From positions 1,884,552-1,948,551 of the forward strand of contig NC_061061.1 in the NCBI RefSeq assembly GCF_021917145.1: a stretch of 64,000 bases of DNA, in the 5' to 3' direction. This stretch comes from Hypomesus transpacificus (Eukaryota > Chordata > Actinopteri > Osmeriformes > Osmeridae). Position numbers and translations under genes: made by a program. Each line of letters opens with the position of its first letter. Within the stretch, counting starts at the first letter, position 1. Positions 46,531-57,059 of this stretch are shown here, in pieces. Below the pieces are notes generated by a model, which saw nothing but the letters and a program-made list of their open reading frames with translations, did not search any database and was not told the DNA's origin.

Positions 46531-46769
46531 CTGTCACTCTCAGTTGTGTACACGGTGAAGGTAAAGGCAGCTCTGTGTCTCCATGTATGGCTCATCTGCT
46601 GGAAGAGGATCTGGAGGATGTTTACAACGTCCCAGTCAGCAACATATCACGACCGTCACCAAGATCTCTCTCTCTCTAAAACACACACTCATTGAGATGG
46701 GTGAGAGCATAATAGCAGGGCCCACATCCCTCTCCCTGGGCCCGTATGGAGGGATCCATTACAGAGACC

Positions 46770-46920
46770 CATCGAGGGAGGTAGGGAGGGAGGGAGGGAG
46801 GTAGGGACGGAGGGAGGGAGGGAGGGAGGGAGAAATGGGCTTGCCTTAGGTGGGAAGGATGGAGAGGGAGAGAGATGGATGGAGGGAGGTTTGTGTGGGG
46901 TTGGGGGGGGGGTAGTGGGT
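46770..46920 (+). repeat. (GGGA)n-type purine repeat
   Basis: GGGAGGGAGGGAGGTAGGGA and relatives, then GGATGGAGGGAGG. All purine apart from a few T. Confidence 0.85.
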
Positions 46921-46979
46921 AGGAGGGGAGTTCCCATGGGACACTCTGGTCCAGACATGCTGTCACACACGAACACACA

Positions 46980-47012
<33 letters not shown>

Positions 47013-47083
47013 CCCCTAATAGCAGTACTGGGTGTGAGAGGATCAGTCCTTCATGCCCTCCCTCGTTTCTGCACACCCAGCCA

Positions 47084-47089
<6 letters not shown>

Positions 47090-47162
<73 letters not shown>
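47090..47162 (+). repeat. (CA)n microsatellite
   Basis: A perfect run of about 70 bp. A shorter one is at 46,980-47,010. Confidence 0.95.
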
Positions 47163-47164
<2 letters not shown>

Positions 47165-47461
47165 TGTCTTGCTATCCTAGTGAGGACTGGCTATTCACTC
47201 CCATTCAAAATCGTTTTTAAATGACATTCAAGCATACTCTTATTCTGCTCGGGGTACTAGAGGTATGTAAGATACATTCTGTCTTTTTGTTCCCAGTGTT
47301 ACACCTCTGGACCGAAATCCCTCGGATCTTAAAGCATTCAAACGTTTGTTTAGATGGGTAGCAAGATGTGTGTGTCTAACTCTCATGTGTGTGTCTGTGT
47401 GTGTCTGTGCATCTTTGAACAAACGCGTCTGCCAACGTGTGTCTTTCCGCCTGGTTGTCTT

Positions 47462-47462
47462 G

Positions 47463-47511
<49 letters not shown>

Positions 47512-47530
47512 TGTGTGTGTGTGTGTGTAG
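47462..47530 (+). repeat. (GT)n microsatellite
   Basis: About 65 bp with a single GTGGGT interruption. Confidence 0.95.
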
Positions 47531-47595
47531 AGAGAGAGGAGGGTCTGCAGGAGCTGTGGGGCTCTCCAATTCATGATGTCGTATTTACGGAAAAC

Positions 47596-47698
47596 TGGAC
47601 TCATTTAGCGGACGCATTTATCCAAAGCGACATACAGGGGGGAATTTGAACCCGCAAACTCTTGATTTTCCTTCAAGTGCTCCACCACTGAGTTAAAC
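47596..47698 (-). mobile_element. tRNA-like SINE fragment, family C
   Basis: On the minus strand: AACTCAGTGGTGGAGCACTT (A-box side), GCGGGTTCAAATTCC (B-box), then CTGTATGTCGCTTTGGATAA and GCGTCCGCTAAATGAG. It is a short tRNA-derived unit joined straight to the same LINE-like tail as family A. Related copies: 51,478-51,575, 55,878-55,985, 62,110-62,220 and 62,245-62,345. Confidence 0.7.
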
Positions 47699-47784
47699 CT
47701 ATTGCCGCTTGAAACACAAAAAGTTCTGTATGATCAGCTCTCATGCAGATGTGGCCCAATTGAGGTTACTGTTGGAGTGCTGGA

Positions 47785-48515
47785 TTCTTACATTTACATT
47801 TGTTCATTTAGCAGACGCTTTTATCCAAAGCGACTTCCAAGATAGAGCTTTACAAAAGTGCATAGGTCAAGGATCATAAACAACGAGATAAAGCCAAAAA
47901 CATTGTGTGTAGCCAAAACATGAAGCATACATTGTGAAAGGCAAATAAGTGCTAATGGGAAGAAACATAAGAGCATGTAGTTAAATGAGTTACAGTTAAA
48001 CAACATGAACCTCAAAAGTGCAAGAGTGTACCTGTAGGACAGCAAGCAACAATAATATAATTCAAAGCGAGTACAAGAAGTTAAATCAGTTACAACTAGC
48101 CAAGAAGAGCAACAAGTCCCTCAATAAGAGTCAATGGTTTCCTGGAGGAAACTAACATCAGGTCCAGCAAATCATTCTAAGTACTGTTGTACTCCCGGAA
48201 CAAGTGCGTCTGGAGCCTTTTCTTGAAGGTGGGGAGACAGTCAGTGTCTATGATGGAGGTGGGGAGTTGATTCCACCATTGGGGGGCAGACAGGATAAGA
48301 GCTTGGGTTGGGAGCGGGCGCTCTTGAGAGGTAGGCCACCAGACGGTAGTCAGAAGAAGACCGTAGGTGGCGGGTGGGGGTGTAAGGCTGGAGGAGAGAC
48401 TTGATGTAGTCGGGTGCAGTCCCGTTCACCGCTCAGAAGGTCAGTACCAGGGTCTTGAATCTGATGCGGGCCGTGATGGGAAGCCAATGGAGGGAGACTC
48501 CGCTACTTCGAACAG
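47785..48515 (-). mobile_element. 3' end of a LINE (L2/Rex-like) ending in the SINE-type tail
   Basis: On the minus strand 48,510-48,300 encodes SLHWLPITARIRFKTLVLTF, then a TGA, then AVNGTAPDYIKSLLQPYTPT and RHLRSS. This is the conserved stretch at the end of ORF2 in L2/CR1-type fish LINEs. About 500 bp of non-coding 3' region follows. It ends in GTCGCTTTGGATAAAAGCGT and CTGCTAAATGAACAAATGTA at 47,790-47,838, which is almost the same as the SINE tails. It is 5'-truncated and has at least one nonsense codon. Confidence 0.75.
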
Positions 48516-48540
48516 TGGAACTTTTCATATTTGCTCTTGG

Positions 48541-48730
48541 GGTCAGATGGCTGAGTAGTTAAGGAATCAGGCTATTAATCAGAAGGTGGCCAGTTCGATT
48601 CCCGGCCGTGCCAAATGACGTTGTGTCCTTGGGCAAGACAGTTAACCCTACTTGCCTCGGGGGGAATGTCCCTGTACTTACTGTAAGTCGATCTGGATAA
48701 GAGCGTCTACTAAATGACAAAATGTAAATA
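48541..48730 (+). mobile_element. SINE family A (copy 3)
   Basis: A full-length copy: head GTCAGATGGCTGAGTAGTTA, B-box-like GTTCGATTCCC, middle CCTTGGGCAAGACAG, tail GTCGATCTGGATAAGAGCGT. It starts about 25 bp from the end of the LINE fragment. Confidence 0.88.
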
Positions 48731-48739
48731 CTCTCTAGG

Positions 48740-49230
48740 TCAGATGTCCTTCCTGTAGTCACGGACGTAAACCGGATCCTTCCCCGCCATCTTCAGGTAA
48801 AACGTAGACCTTTTCCAGAAGGCAGTCTACAGAGAAGCATTTATTGATGCAGCCTATTTGAAAAGTTCTGGAAAAGTATACAGAACAAGCATACACAACA
48901 GTAAAAATAAATATATATATATAAGTACCGTTGTGTGGCCTACTGGCCTGCCATTCAAATCCTGTGTTTACATATTGCAGCTACTCTGCACGGTATCCGA
49001 CAAAGTACGCCCCGAGGACAGAGTGTCAACAGTAGTCGAATAGCTGAATGTCACTTTGCATCTCTCCGCAGGTTTCCCCCAACACCGGGCCTCTGAAAGA
49101 CAACTAACATGTCAGTATCGATCACGGCTCTCTGAGCCGTACATGCTTGTAAACACGCAACAGAGACCCAGGCTCTTCTAGCTGTGTGCAGCCAGGCATG
49201 AGTGTGAGTCGATGCCGGGTCAGGACACCT
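48740..49230. other. Unique spacer
   Basis: Unique AT-balanced sequence with a short (TA)n at 48,910. No gene or repeat recognised. Confidence 0.5.
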
Positions 49231-49241
49231 TCCCCTGCTGG

Positions 49242-50230
49242 AGTTACCTGGTGAGGCCCCTGGTGGAGTTACCTGGTGGAGATACTTAGTGAGGCCCCTG
49301 GTGGAGATACTTAGTGAGGCCCCTGGTGAGGCCCCTGGTGGAGTTACCTGGTGGAGATACTTAGTGAGGCCCCTGGTGGAGATACTTAGTGAGGCCCCTG
49401 GTGGAGTTACCTGGTGAGGCCCCTGGTGGAGTTACCTGGTGGAGATACTTAGTGAGGCCCCTGGTGAGGCCCCTGGTGGAGTTACCTGGTGGAGATACTT
49501 AGTGAGGCCCCTGGTGGAGATACTTAGTGAGGCCCCTGGTGGAGATACTTAGTGAGGCCCCTGGTGAGGCCCCTGGTGGAGTTACCTGGTGGAGATACTT
49601 AGTGAGGCCCCTGGTGGAGATACTTAGTGAGGCCCCTGGTGGAGTTACCTGGTGAGGCCCCTGGTGGAGTTACCTGGTGGAGATACTTAGTGAGGCCCCT
49701 GGTGAGGCCCCTGGTGAGGCCCCTGGTGGAGTTACCTGGTGGAGATACTTAGTGAGGCCCCTGGTGGAGATACTTAGTGAGGCCCCTGGTGGAGTTACCT
49801 GGTGAGGCCCCTGGTGGAGTTACCTGGTGGAGATACTTAGTGAGGCCCCTGGTGAGGCCCCTGGTGGAGTTACCTGGTGGAGATACTTAGTGAGGCCCCT
49901 GGTGGAGATACTTAGTGAGACCCCTGGTGGAGTTACCTGGTGGAGATACTTAGTGAGGCCCCTGGTGGAGTTACCTGGTGGAGATACTTAGTGAGACCCC
50001 TGGTGGAGATACTTAGTGAGGCCCCTGGTGAGGCCCGTGGTGGAGTTACCTGGTGGAGATACTTAGTGTGGCCCCTGGTGGAGATACTTAGTGTGGTCCC
50101 TGGTGGAGATACCTGGTGAGGCCCCTGGTGGAGTTACCTGGTGAGGCCCCTGGTGGAGTTACCTGGTGAGGCCCCTGGTGGAGTTACCTGGTGGAGATAC
50201 TTAGTGAGGCCCCTGGGAGGGATACTTAGC
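49242..50230 (+). repeat. Composite minisatellite of three unit types
   Basis: Built from CCTGGTGAGGCC (12 bp), CCTGGTGGAGTTA(C) (13-14 bp) and CCTGGTGGAGATACTTAGTG plus AGGCC (25 bp). The combination short-short-long recurs in blocks of roughly 130-180 bp (for example around 49,340, 49,580 and 49,770), giving a higher-order pattern. Confidence 0.93.
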
Positions 50231-50529
50231 GATGGGTGGGGGATGGAGGGATGGAGACCAGGGGTTTTGAGGGCAGTGGTTCCTCCCAGGCAGACTCTTT
50301 GCAGTATTAGGTGACAGCTGCTCTGTGGGTAACCAGGTAAGAGCAAACACAAAATCTATTGCATGCGACCACATATTCAACATTGATACTCTCCACCTCG
50401 CTCTGTCTCTTTTCTTTCTCTTTCCCCTCCCTCGGCTTGTGGTCATGTCCTGGCTCTGGTGTTTCCTGTTGTTCTCTCTCTACCCTTCCGTCTGGCTATA
50501 GAGATGCACCTGAGCGTTCAGTTAGTGGG

Positions 50530-50890
50530 ATAAAGAGGTGGAGGGATGGAGGGATGGAGGGGTGGAGGGGTGAAGGGGTGGAGGGACGGAGGGGTGGAGG
50601 GGTGAAGGGGTGGAGGGGTGGAGGGATGGAGGGGTGGAGGGACGGAGGGATGGAGGGGTGGAGGGATGGAGGGGTGGAGGGATGGAGGGGTGGAGGGGTG
50701 GAGGGACGGAGGGATGAAGGGGTGGAGGGATGGAGGGGTGAAGGGATGGAGGGATGGGGGTGGAGGGGTGGAGGGATGGAGGGGTGGAGGGGTGGAGAGC
50801 CAGGGAGCTGGAGGGATGGAGGTGGAGGGTTGGAGGGGTGGAGAGCCAGGGGGTGGAGACCCAGGGAGGTGGAGACCCAGGGAGGTGGAG
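50530..50890 (+). repeat. GGAGGGATGGAGGGGT minisatellite
   Basis: 8-bp units GGAGGGAT, GGAGGGGT, GAAGGGGT and GGAGGGAC in varied order for 300 bp, then GGTGGAGACCCAGGGA units. Nearly pure purine plus T. Confidence 0.93.
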
Positions 50891-51019
50891 TCAGGTTTCC
50901 CCCCCAGCAGATCTTTATGAGGTGACGACAGAGGGAGGAAGGCAGTGTTGAGGCCCCTGACAGAGACGTATGACCTCAGCACTTTAACAGAGCACTTCTG
51001 GAAGGTCCATGTGATCTTA

Positions 51020-51250
51020 AGGGAAGTGTGTGTGTGTATTTGTGGATTATTTCTGGTCCAGACAAACCGTGTGTGTGCCTGTGTGTGTACCTTTTGCGTG
51101 CGTGTATTTGTGTGTTGTTTTTGGGGCCAAAAAAACTGTGTGTGTGCCTTTGTATGTGTGTGCTTGTGTGTGTATATTGTTTCTGGGCCAGGCAAACTGT
51201 TTGTGTGTGTTGTTTCTGGGACGGTGTGTGTGTGTACCGTGTAGTTGTGT
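51020..51250 (+). repeat. GT-rich degenerate repeat, unit about 60 bp
   Basis: Three to four units with a GTGTGTGTGCCT-like part followed by TGTTTCTGGGCCAGACAAAC-like words. Confidence 0.75.
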
Positions 51251-51477
51251 GTAGTTGTGCCAGGCCAACCAGACTAGGCCAAACCAGCAGTCCAGAGTGT
51301 GAGACTGGTTGCTGACACACTTCTAACAGATTGGCCACACTGCAGTAATTAGGCCAAGCAGTGTGCAGCAGAGCACATGGAGTCAGTCACATGATGCCAG
51401 TCACATGATCGCCCCCCCCTGCATCTGAGGAGACCATTACAACTACCATTGATTATCTGCCCCAACCTCAGGATGCA

Positions 51478-51575
51478 TGTAAATCAGTGGCAAGAGCATT
51501 TGACTGCAAAATCAAGAGATTGCAAGTTAAAATCCCCCCTGTACGTCGCTTCTAATAAAAAAAGTATTCTAAATG
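51478..51575 (+). mobile_element. tRNA-like SINE fragment, family C
   Basis: Head AATCAGTGGCAAGAGCATTT, B-box-like TTGCAAGTTAAAATCCCC, then CTGTACGTCGCTTCTAATAA. Degraded. Confidence 0.55.
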
Positions 51576-51744
51576 AGTAGGTTGTTCTTATTCTTAGGAC
51601 CTTATTCGTTTACTTCAAACTGCCAGGTATGAGCACCACTCTGTTCAAACAGTGTCTAGTGTCGTAGATAAGGTGCTGGGATGGAGGTGAGACTCCCGTG
51701 TGCTTGCTTGGGCTTGGCAGGTGGTTGCTAGGCAGCGCAAGGTC

Positions 51745-52685
51745 GGGAAATGCCCCCAGCCCTGACCCCTCGGGCCCTGTGGACCAGGAGGGTCTGAGAG
51801 ACAGCCCTGACCCCTCGGGCCCTGTGGACCAGGAGGGTCTGAGAGACAGCCCTGACCCCTCCAGGCCCTGTGGACCAGGAGGGTCTGAGAGACAGCCCTG
51901 ACCCCTCGAGTCCCTGTGGACCAGGAGGGTCTGAGAGACAGCCCTGACCCCTCCAGGCCCTGTGGACCAGGAGGGTCTGAGAGACAGCCCTGACCCCTCG
52001 AGTCCCTGTGGACCAAGAGGGTCTGAGAGACAGCCCTGACCCCTCGAGTCCCTGTGGACCAGGAGGGTCTGAGAGACAGCCCTGTGGACCAGGAGGGTCT
52101 GAGAGACAGCCCTGACCCCTCGAGGCCCGGTGGACCAGGAGGGTCTGAGAGACAGCCCTGTGGACCAGGAGGGTCTGAGAGACAGCCCTGACCCCTCGAG
52201 GCCCGGTGGACCAGGAGGGTCTGAGAGACAGCCCTGTGGACCAGGAGGGTCTGAGAGACAGCCCTGACCCCTCGAGTCCCTGTGGACCAGGAGGGTCTGA
52301 GAGACAGCCCTGTGGACCAGGAGGGTCTGAGAGACAGCCCTGACCCCTCGAGGCCCGGTGGACCAGGAGGGTCTGAGAGACAGCCCTGTGGACCAGGAGG
52401 GTCTGAGAGACAGCCCTGACCCCTCGAGGCCCGGTGGACCAGGAGGGTCTGAGAGACAGCCCTGTGGACCAGGAGGGTCTGAGAGACAGCCCTGACCCCT
52501 CGAGTCCCTGTGGACCAGGAGGGTCTGAGAGACAGCCCTGTGGACCAGGAGGGTCTGAGAGACAGCCCTGACCCCTCGAGTCCCTGTGGACCAGGAGGGT
52601 CTGAGAGACAGCCCTGACCCCTCGAGGCCCGGTGGACCAGGAGGGTCTGAGAGACAACCCTGTGGACCAGAAGGGTCTGAGAGAT
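51745..52685 (+). repeat. Minisatellite alternating 46-bp and 30-bp units
   Basis: The 46-bp unit has CCCTGACCCCTCGAGTCCCT followed by GTGGACCAGGAGGGTCTGAG and AGACAG. The 30-bp unit lacks the CCCTGACCCCTCGAGT part. From about 52,035 the two alternate strictly, making a 76-bp higher-order unit. Before that only the long form occurs. Variants are GAGTCCCTG, GAGGCCCGG and CAGGCCCTG. Confidence 0.95.
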
Positions 52686-52716
52686 GCTGTGCTGCGACGG
52701 TCCTGCTGTCGTAGAC

Positions 52717-53473
52717 TGTTACGGACCTTCTCTAGGGGGGGAAGACCGTAACACTACCCAATGAGCCTACACACACACACAAGGACCGAGGACACACTGG
52801 GATGCAAGTAAACAAGGGTTTAATCGTAACACAAAAAAAACACAAAAAGGGAAAACACAGCCGACAGGGTACAGTGGAACTACGAGCGGTGCCAAAGGAA
52901 AGTAATCAACAAAAGAGTCCTATTCTACCTAACAAAAGACATCCCTATGCTAACAAAGCAGACATGGGTGGCACCCGCTCCTTACCTAAGGTGTTTAACA
53001 AGGGTTAGCTACGTGATGGGATGTATGCCCATGGGCAGCTTACCTGTTCCAAAGCCCCTGTACGACTGAACTAATAATAAAACAACGAAAAGCACGATAC
53101 AGAGTACCGCCGATAACTTGGCAAATAAATAGGTATGAAAACAACGGATAACACTGACCGCGAGCAAAATGCACAAACACATACAAATGCCGACAGGAAG
53201 AACACACAGGGCTAGAGGCTGCTGAACATTACACAGAACCGGGTTTAAATGTGGACGGACAGACAGGTGATTGGTGGAGTGTAGTGCGTTGGCGTTGGGG
53301 GAGTGGTGACGGCAGCCAATCTTGGACGGAGATGGATGGCCGGAGGTGCACTGGTGACGGAGAGACGGGGCGGCAGCCAATCACAGACGGGCAACGAAAA
53401 CGAGGGGGAAACTGAAGGGAAAAACAAGCACACAATACAGAGCACACATACCAGTAGGGCGAGGGACGTAACA
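52717..53473 (-). mobile_element. Probable solo LTR of a retrotransposon
   Basis: 757 bp bounded by short inverted ends TGTTACG and CGTAACA, the TG...CA form of LTRs. On the minus strand it starts TGTTACGTCCCTCGCCC, has TTTAAACCCGGTTCTG mid-way, and a possible AT-rich signal near the end. There is no internal coding region, so a lone LTR left by recombination is the simplest reading. A clear target-site duplication was not seen (TAGAC versus CTGTC), which lowers confidence. Confidence 0.5.
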
Positions 53474-53499
53474 CTGTCAGGGTGAGAGGGGCGTCCAAG

Positions 53500-53640
53500 C
53501 TCTGTCTCCTTACAGGTAGATTAAGGTGTGGTTGTGTGTTACAGGTAGATTAAGGTTTGGTTGTGTGTTACAGGTAGATTAAGATGTTGTTGTGTGGTAC
53601 AGGTAGATTAATATGTTGTTTTGTGGGACAGGTAGACTAT
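53500..53640 (+). repeat. About 31-bp tandem repeat
   Basis: Four to five copies of ACAGGTAGATTAAGGTTTGG followed by TTGTGTGTT with decay. The last copy merges with the SINE flank. Confidence 0.85.
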
Positions 53641-53656
53641 AGTATGGGACTAGGGA

Positions 53657-53835
53657 GACAGGTGGCTGAGTGGTTAGGGAATCGGGCTAGTAATCAGAAG
53701 GTTGCCGGTTCGATTCTGGCCCTGCGTAATTATGTTGTGTCCTTGGGCAAGGCACTTCACCCTACTTGCCCTGTCCCTGTACTTACTGTAAGTCACTCTG
53801 GATAAAAGCGTCTACTAAATGACTAAAATGTAAAT
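53657..53835 (+). mobile_element. SINE family A (copy 4)
   Basis: Head AGGTGGCTGAGTGGTTAGGG, B-box-like GGTTCGATTC, middle CCTTGGGCAAGGCACTTCAC, tail GTCACTCTGGATAAAAGCGT. It lacks the CTCGGGGGGAATG part found in copies 1 and 3. Confidence 0.88.
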
Positions 53836-53839
53836 GACT

Positions 53840-54455
53840 AGGTTGTTGTGGGTTAAAGCTAGACTTCAATGTTGTGTGCGAGAGTTAGACTATGAGATTG
53901 TGTCATAGGTAGACTGTGATGGTGTGTATTATGGCAAGACTGATGCGTTGCTGTAATGGGATTGCAGCAGGGTTCTGGAAGAGACAGGATATATTCTACG
54001 CTGTTATGGATGGATGCCGCATAATCGGATGGTGCTGTACGGAAATCCACAGATACGCACACACACACACACACACACGCAAAGGCACCCAAACACAAAC
54101 GCTGCCAGATGCGCTTACACCGACACTCATGCGTACACACACGCCCAAACACACACTCACACACATATTTCGTGGTTGACTCCAGAGGCACTTGATTGCC
54201 ATGTGTGATGGATGACATGCCTGACTCAGAGCCTGACTCAGGCCCAGAGCTGCAGTCAGGAGACAGGGAGGGGAGGGCACTCAGGGGGTAGCCTCCCTGC
54301 CACCAGGTTCACTGCCTGCACACACACACACACACAGACATGAACATGTGTATTTACGCTCATACACACTGCTCTTTCCCAGGTGAAGACAGTCTAGATG
54401 GGGTGTTGACATCGGGTGTCTTCAGACAGTCGGGGCCTTGGCATGGCAGGGGGCA
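53840..54455. other. Spacer with CA repeats
   Basis: CA repeats at 54,055-54,080 and 54,315-54,335, and degenerate GTTAGACT words (53,860-53,960) that resemble the preceding 31-bp tandem repeat. No gene. Confidence 0.55.
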
Positions 54456-54464
54456 CGGCTGGGC

Positions 54465-55335
54465 AGAGATGGGTGGAGGTGGGGGAGGTGGTGGAGGAGA
54501 AGCAGGAGGGGGAGGTGGGGGAGGTGGTGGAGGAGAAGCAGGAGGACGAGGAGGGGGAGGTGGTGGAGGAGGGGGAGGTGGTGGAGGAGAAGCAGGAGGA
54601 CGAGGAGGGAGAGGTGGTGGAGGAGAAGCAGGAGGACAAGGAGGGGGAGGTGGTGGAGGAGGGGGAGGTGGTGGAGGAGAAGCAGGAGGACAAGGAGGGG
54701 GAGGTGGTGGAGGAGGGGGAGGTGGTGGAGGAGAAGCAGGAGGACAAGGAGGGGGAGGTGGTGGAGGAGGGGGAGGTGGTGGAGGAGAAGCAGGAGGACG
54801 AGGAGGGGGAAGTGGTGGAGGAGGGGGAGGTGTTGGAGGAGAAGCAGGAGGACGAGGAGGGGGAGGTGGTGGAGGAGGGGGAGGTGGTGGAGGAGAAGCA
54901 GGAGGGGGAGGTGGGGGAGGTGGTGGAGGAGGGGGAGGTGGTGGAGGAGAAGCAGGAGGACGAAGAGAGGGAGGTGGTGGAGGAGGGGGAGGTGGTGGAG
55001 GAGAAGCAGGAGGACGAGGAGGGGGAGGTGGTGGAGGAGGGGGAGGTGGTGGAGGAGAAGCAGGAGGACGAGGAGGGGGAGGTGGTGGAGGAGGGGGAGG
55101 TAGTGGAGGAGAAGCAGGAGGGGGAGGTGGGGGAGGTGGTGGAGGAGGGGGAGGTGGTGGAGGAGAAGCAGGAGGACGAGGAGGGGGAGGTGGTGGAGGA
55201 GGGGGAGGTGGTGGAGGAGAAGCAGGAGGACGAGGAGGGGGAGGTGGTGGAGGAGGGGGAGGTGGTGGAGGAGAAGCAGGAGGACGAGGAGGGGGAGGTG
55301 GTGGAGGAGAAGCAGGAGGACAAGAAGGAGGCTGA
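54465..55335 (+). repeat. 54-bp purine-rich minisatellite
   Basis: About 16 units of GGAGGTGGTGGAGGAGGGGG, AGGTGGTGGAGGAGAAGCAG, GAGGACGAGGA. Some units lack one GGAGGTGGTGGAGGAGG half. The strand is over 95% purine plus scattered T and C. A multiple-of-three period and no stops leave several frames open on both strands for 200-360 codons. Confidence 0.95.
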
Positions 55336-55790
55336 GGAGGAGGGATGGAGAGAGCTCTGAGAAGCAGGAGGACGAGGAGGAGGCTGAGGAGGAGGGATGG
55401 AGAGAGCTCCGAGAAGCAGCTCTAGTGTGACCGGAGGAGTGTGTCTCTGCAAGCGGAGATCAGTTTGATTGGTCGGGGCCTTGCGCAAACTCCCTCCTCA
55501 GCGGGGTGCCTGCTCTTACAGTCTGAGGAGAAGATGGGGGAGGGGGGGGGGGTAGTGTTTACCAGCGCCCCCCTTTCCTCCCACCACCACCAGCCCCCCA
55601 CCCCCACATCCTCCAGCTTGGTGTTTGAACACTCTCAGAACGCAGCTCCCACCTGGGCCGGTGTTTGGACAAGCTGGGCACAAAGCTCCGGAAGCTCAAA
55701 CCTGATTAGAGCGCTAACCGGTTCACCAGATCAGATGGTTGGGCGTGGTGGCCCGTCCCTCGGTCTCAGCCAATGGCACTGCAAATTGGA
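55336..55790. other. End of the purine array and unique flank
   Basis: Two copies of a unit with GGCTGAGGAGGAGGGATGGA (55,329 and 55,380), then unique sequence. No gene recognised. Confidence 0.5.
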
Positions 55791-55877
55791 CATAGAGAGA
55801 GAAAGAGACATAGAGAGAGAGAGGTGGAGGAAGAGAGAGGGAGAGGAGGAAGAGACAAAGGAGGGAGAGAGATGGGG

Positions 55878-55985
55878 GACAGTATAGCTCAGTGGTTAGA
55901 GTATTTGACATCAAAAAGAGGTTGCAGGTTCAAATACCCCTCATCTGTTGCTTTGCAGAAAAGCATCTGATAAATGAACACATTA
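55878..55985 (+). mobile_element. tRNA-derived SINE, family C
   Basis: Head AGTATAGCTCAGTGGTTAGA (A-box), then GGTTGCAGGTTCAAATACCC (B-box), then GCATCTGATAAATGAACACA. It looks like a tRNA with an added tail. The anticodon arm does not fold convincingly, so it is not called a tRNA gene. Confidence 0.65.
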
Positions 55986-56519
55986 CGTCAAGGACAGCAG
56001 GAGAGAAGCACACATCAGATTGGAACTCTAACGCCCTATCAGGTGGCAGGTGTTTGTCGTCACGGTGATGAGATGCTCTCCAGGTAGTGTTTATGGTCTG
56101 CAGGTGTGTGTTCACCTGGTCATGTGGCCACCTGCCTGGGATGACCTCAGTGAGAGTTCATGTCCTGTCTGTGGGGTGTGCTGAGTCACGCCCCAGGGAG
56201 GGTGTGTGTGTGAAAGACACACAGAGTAGCGTGGGAGAACTGGCCGAGGAGAGCACAGTGGAGTCTCAATGCCCACGCATAGCGAGTGAAACCGTTGGGT
56301 GAAGGAGGTGTGTGTGTGTGGGGGGGGGAATGTCACTTTGCTATTTTGGTCCTCTCTCTCTTTCTTCTCTTACTTATTTATTCCGTCTGTCTCTCTCTCC
56401 CTCCCGCCCTCTCTTCCCCTCTCTCGCCCTCCCACTCTCTCTCTCTTTTGTGCCTTGTCACTCTGTCTTGCCTCTCTTTGTTTACCTGCTACTATCTGGA
56501 AAATGCAGATCTTCAGGGC

Positions 56520-57058
56520 TGGATGGAGCAACAGACAGACAGACAGGGAAAAACAGACAGGGACAGACAGGGACAGACAGGGACAGACAGGGACAGACAT
56601 AAACAGACATACACAGACAGACAGACAGGGACAGACAGGGACAGACAGACAGGGGCCGACAGGGACAGACAGGCAGACGGACGGACGGACAGACAGACAA
56701 AGATACAGGGACAGACAGACAGGTACAGACAGGAACAGACAGGGACCGACAGGGACAGACAGACAGACATGGACAGACATGGACAGACAGGGACAGACAG
56801 GGACAGATAGACAGATGGACAGACAGACAGGGACAGTCAGTGACCGACAGGGATAGATAGACAGATGGACAGACAGACAGGGACAGACTGGGACAGTCAG
56901 GGACAGACAGGGACAGACAGACAGGGACAGACAGACGGACAGACAGACATAAACAGACAGTCAGGGACAGACAGGGACAGACACACAGGGACAGACAGAC
57001 GGACAGACAGACAGACATAAACAGACAGTCAGGGACAGACAGGGACAGACAGACAGGG
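56520..57058 (+). repeat. (GGGACAGACA)n minisatellite
   Basis: 10-bp GGGACAGACA units mixed with ACAGACAGAC, GGACGGACAG and TAAACAGACA. Two longer blocks containing ACATAAACAGACAGTCAGGG repeat at about 56,947 and 57,013. Confidence 0.95.
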
Positions 57059-57059
57059 C

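Noticed and set aside
51728..52657. 309-codon minus-strand frame
   Set aside because: Minisatellite reading; unit lengths of 46 and 30 bp make it rotate through the frames.
54340..55488. Open frames of 221-364 codons on both strands (Gly-rich, Glu-rich, Ser-rich)
   Set aside because: By-product of the 54-bp purine repeat. Four frames are open simultaneously.
55878..55985. Possible tRNA gene
   Set aside because: A and B boxes are present, but the cloverleaf is not complete and a SINE tail follows. The same unit recurs at 62,245 and elsewhere.
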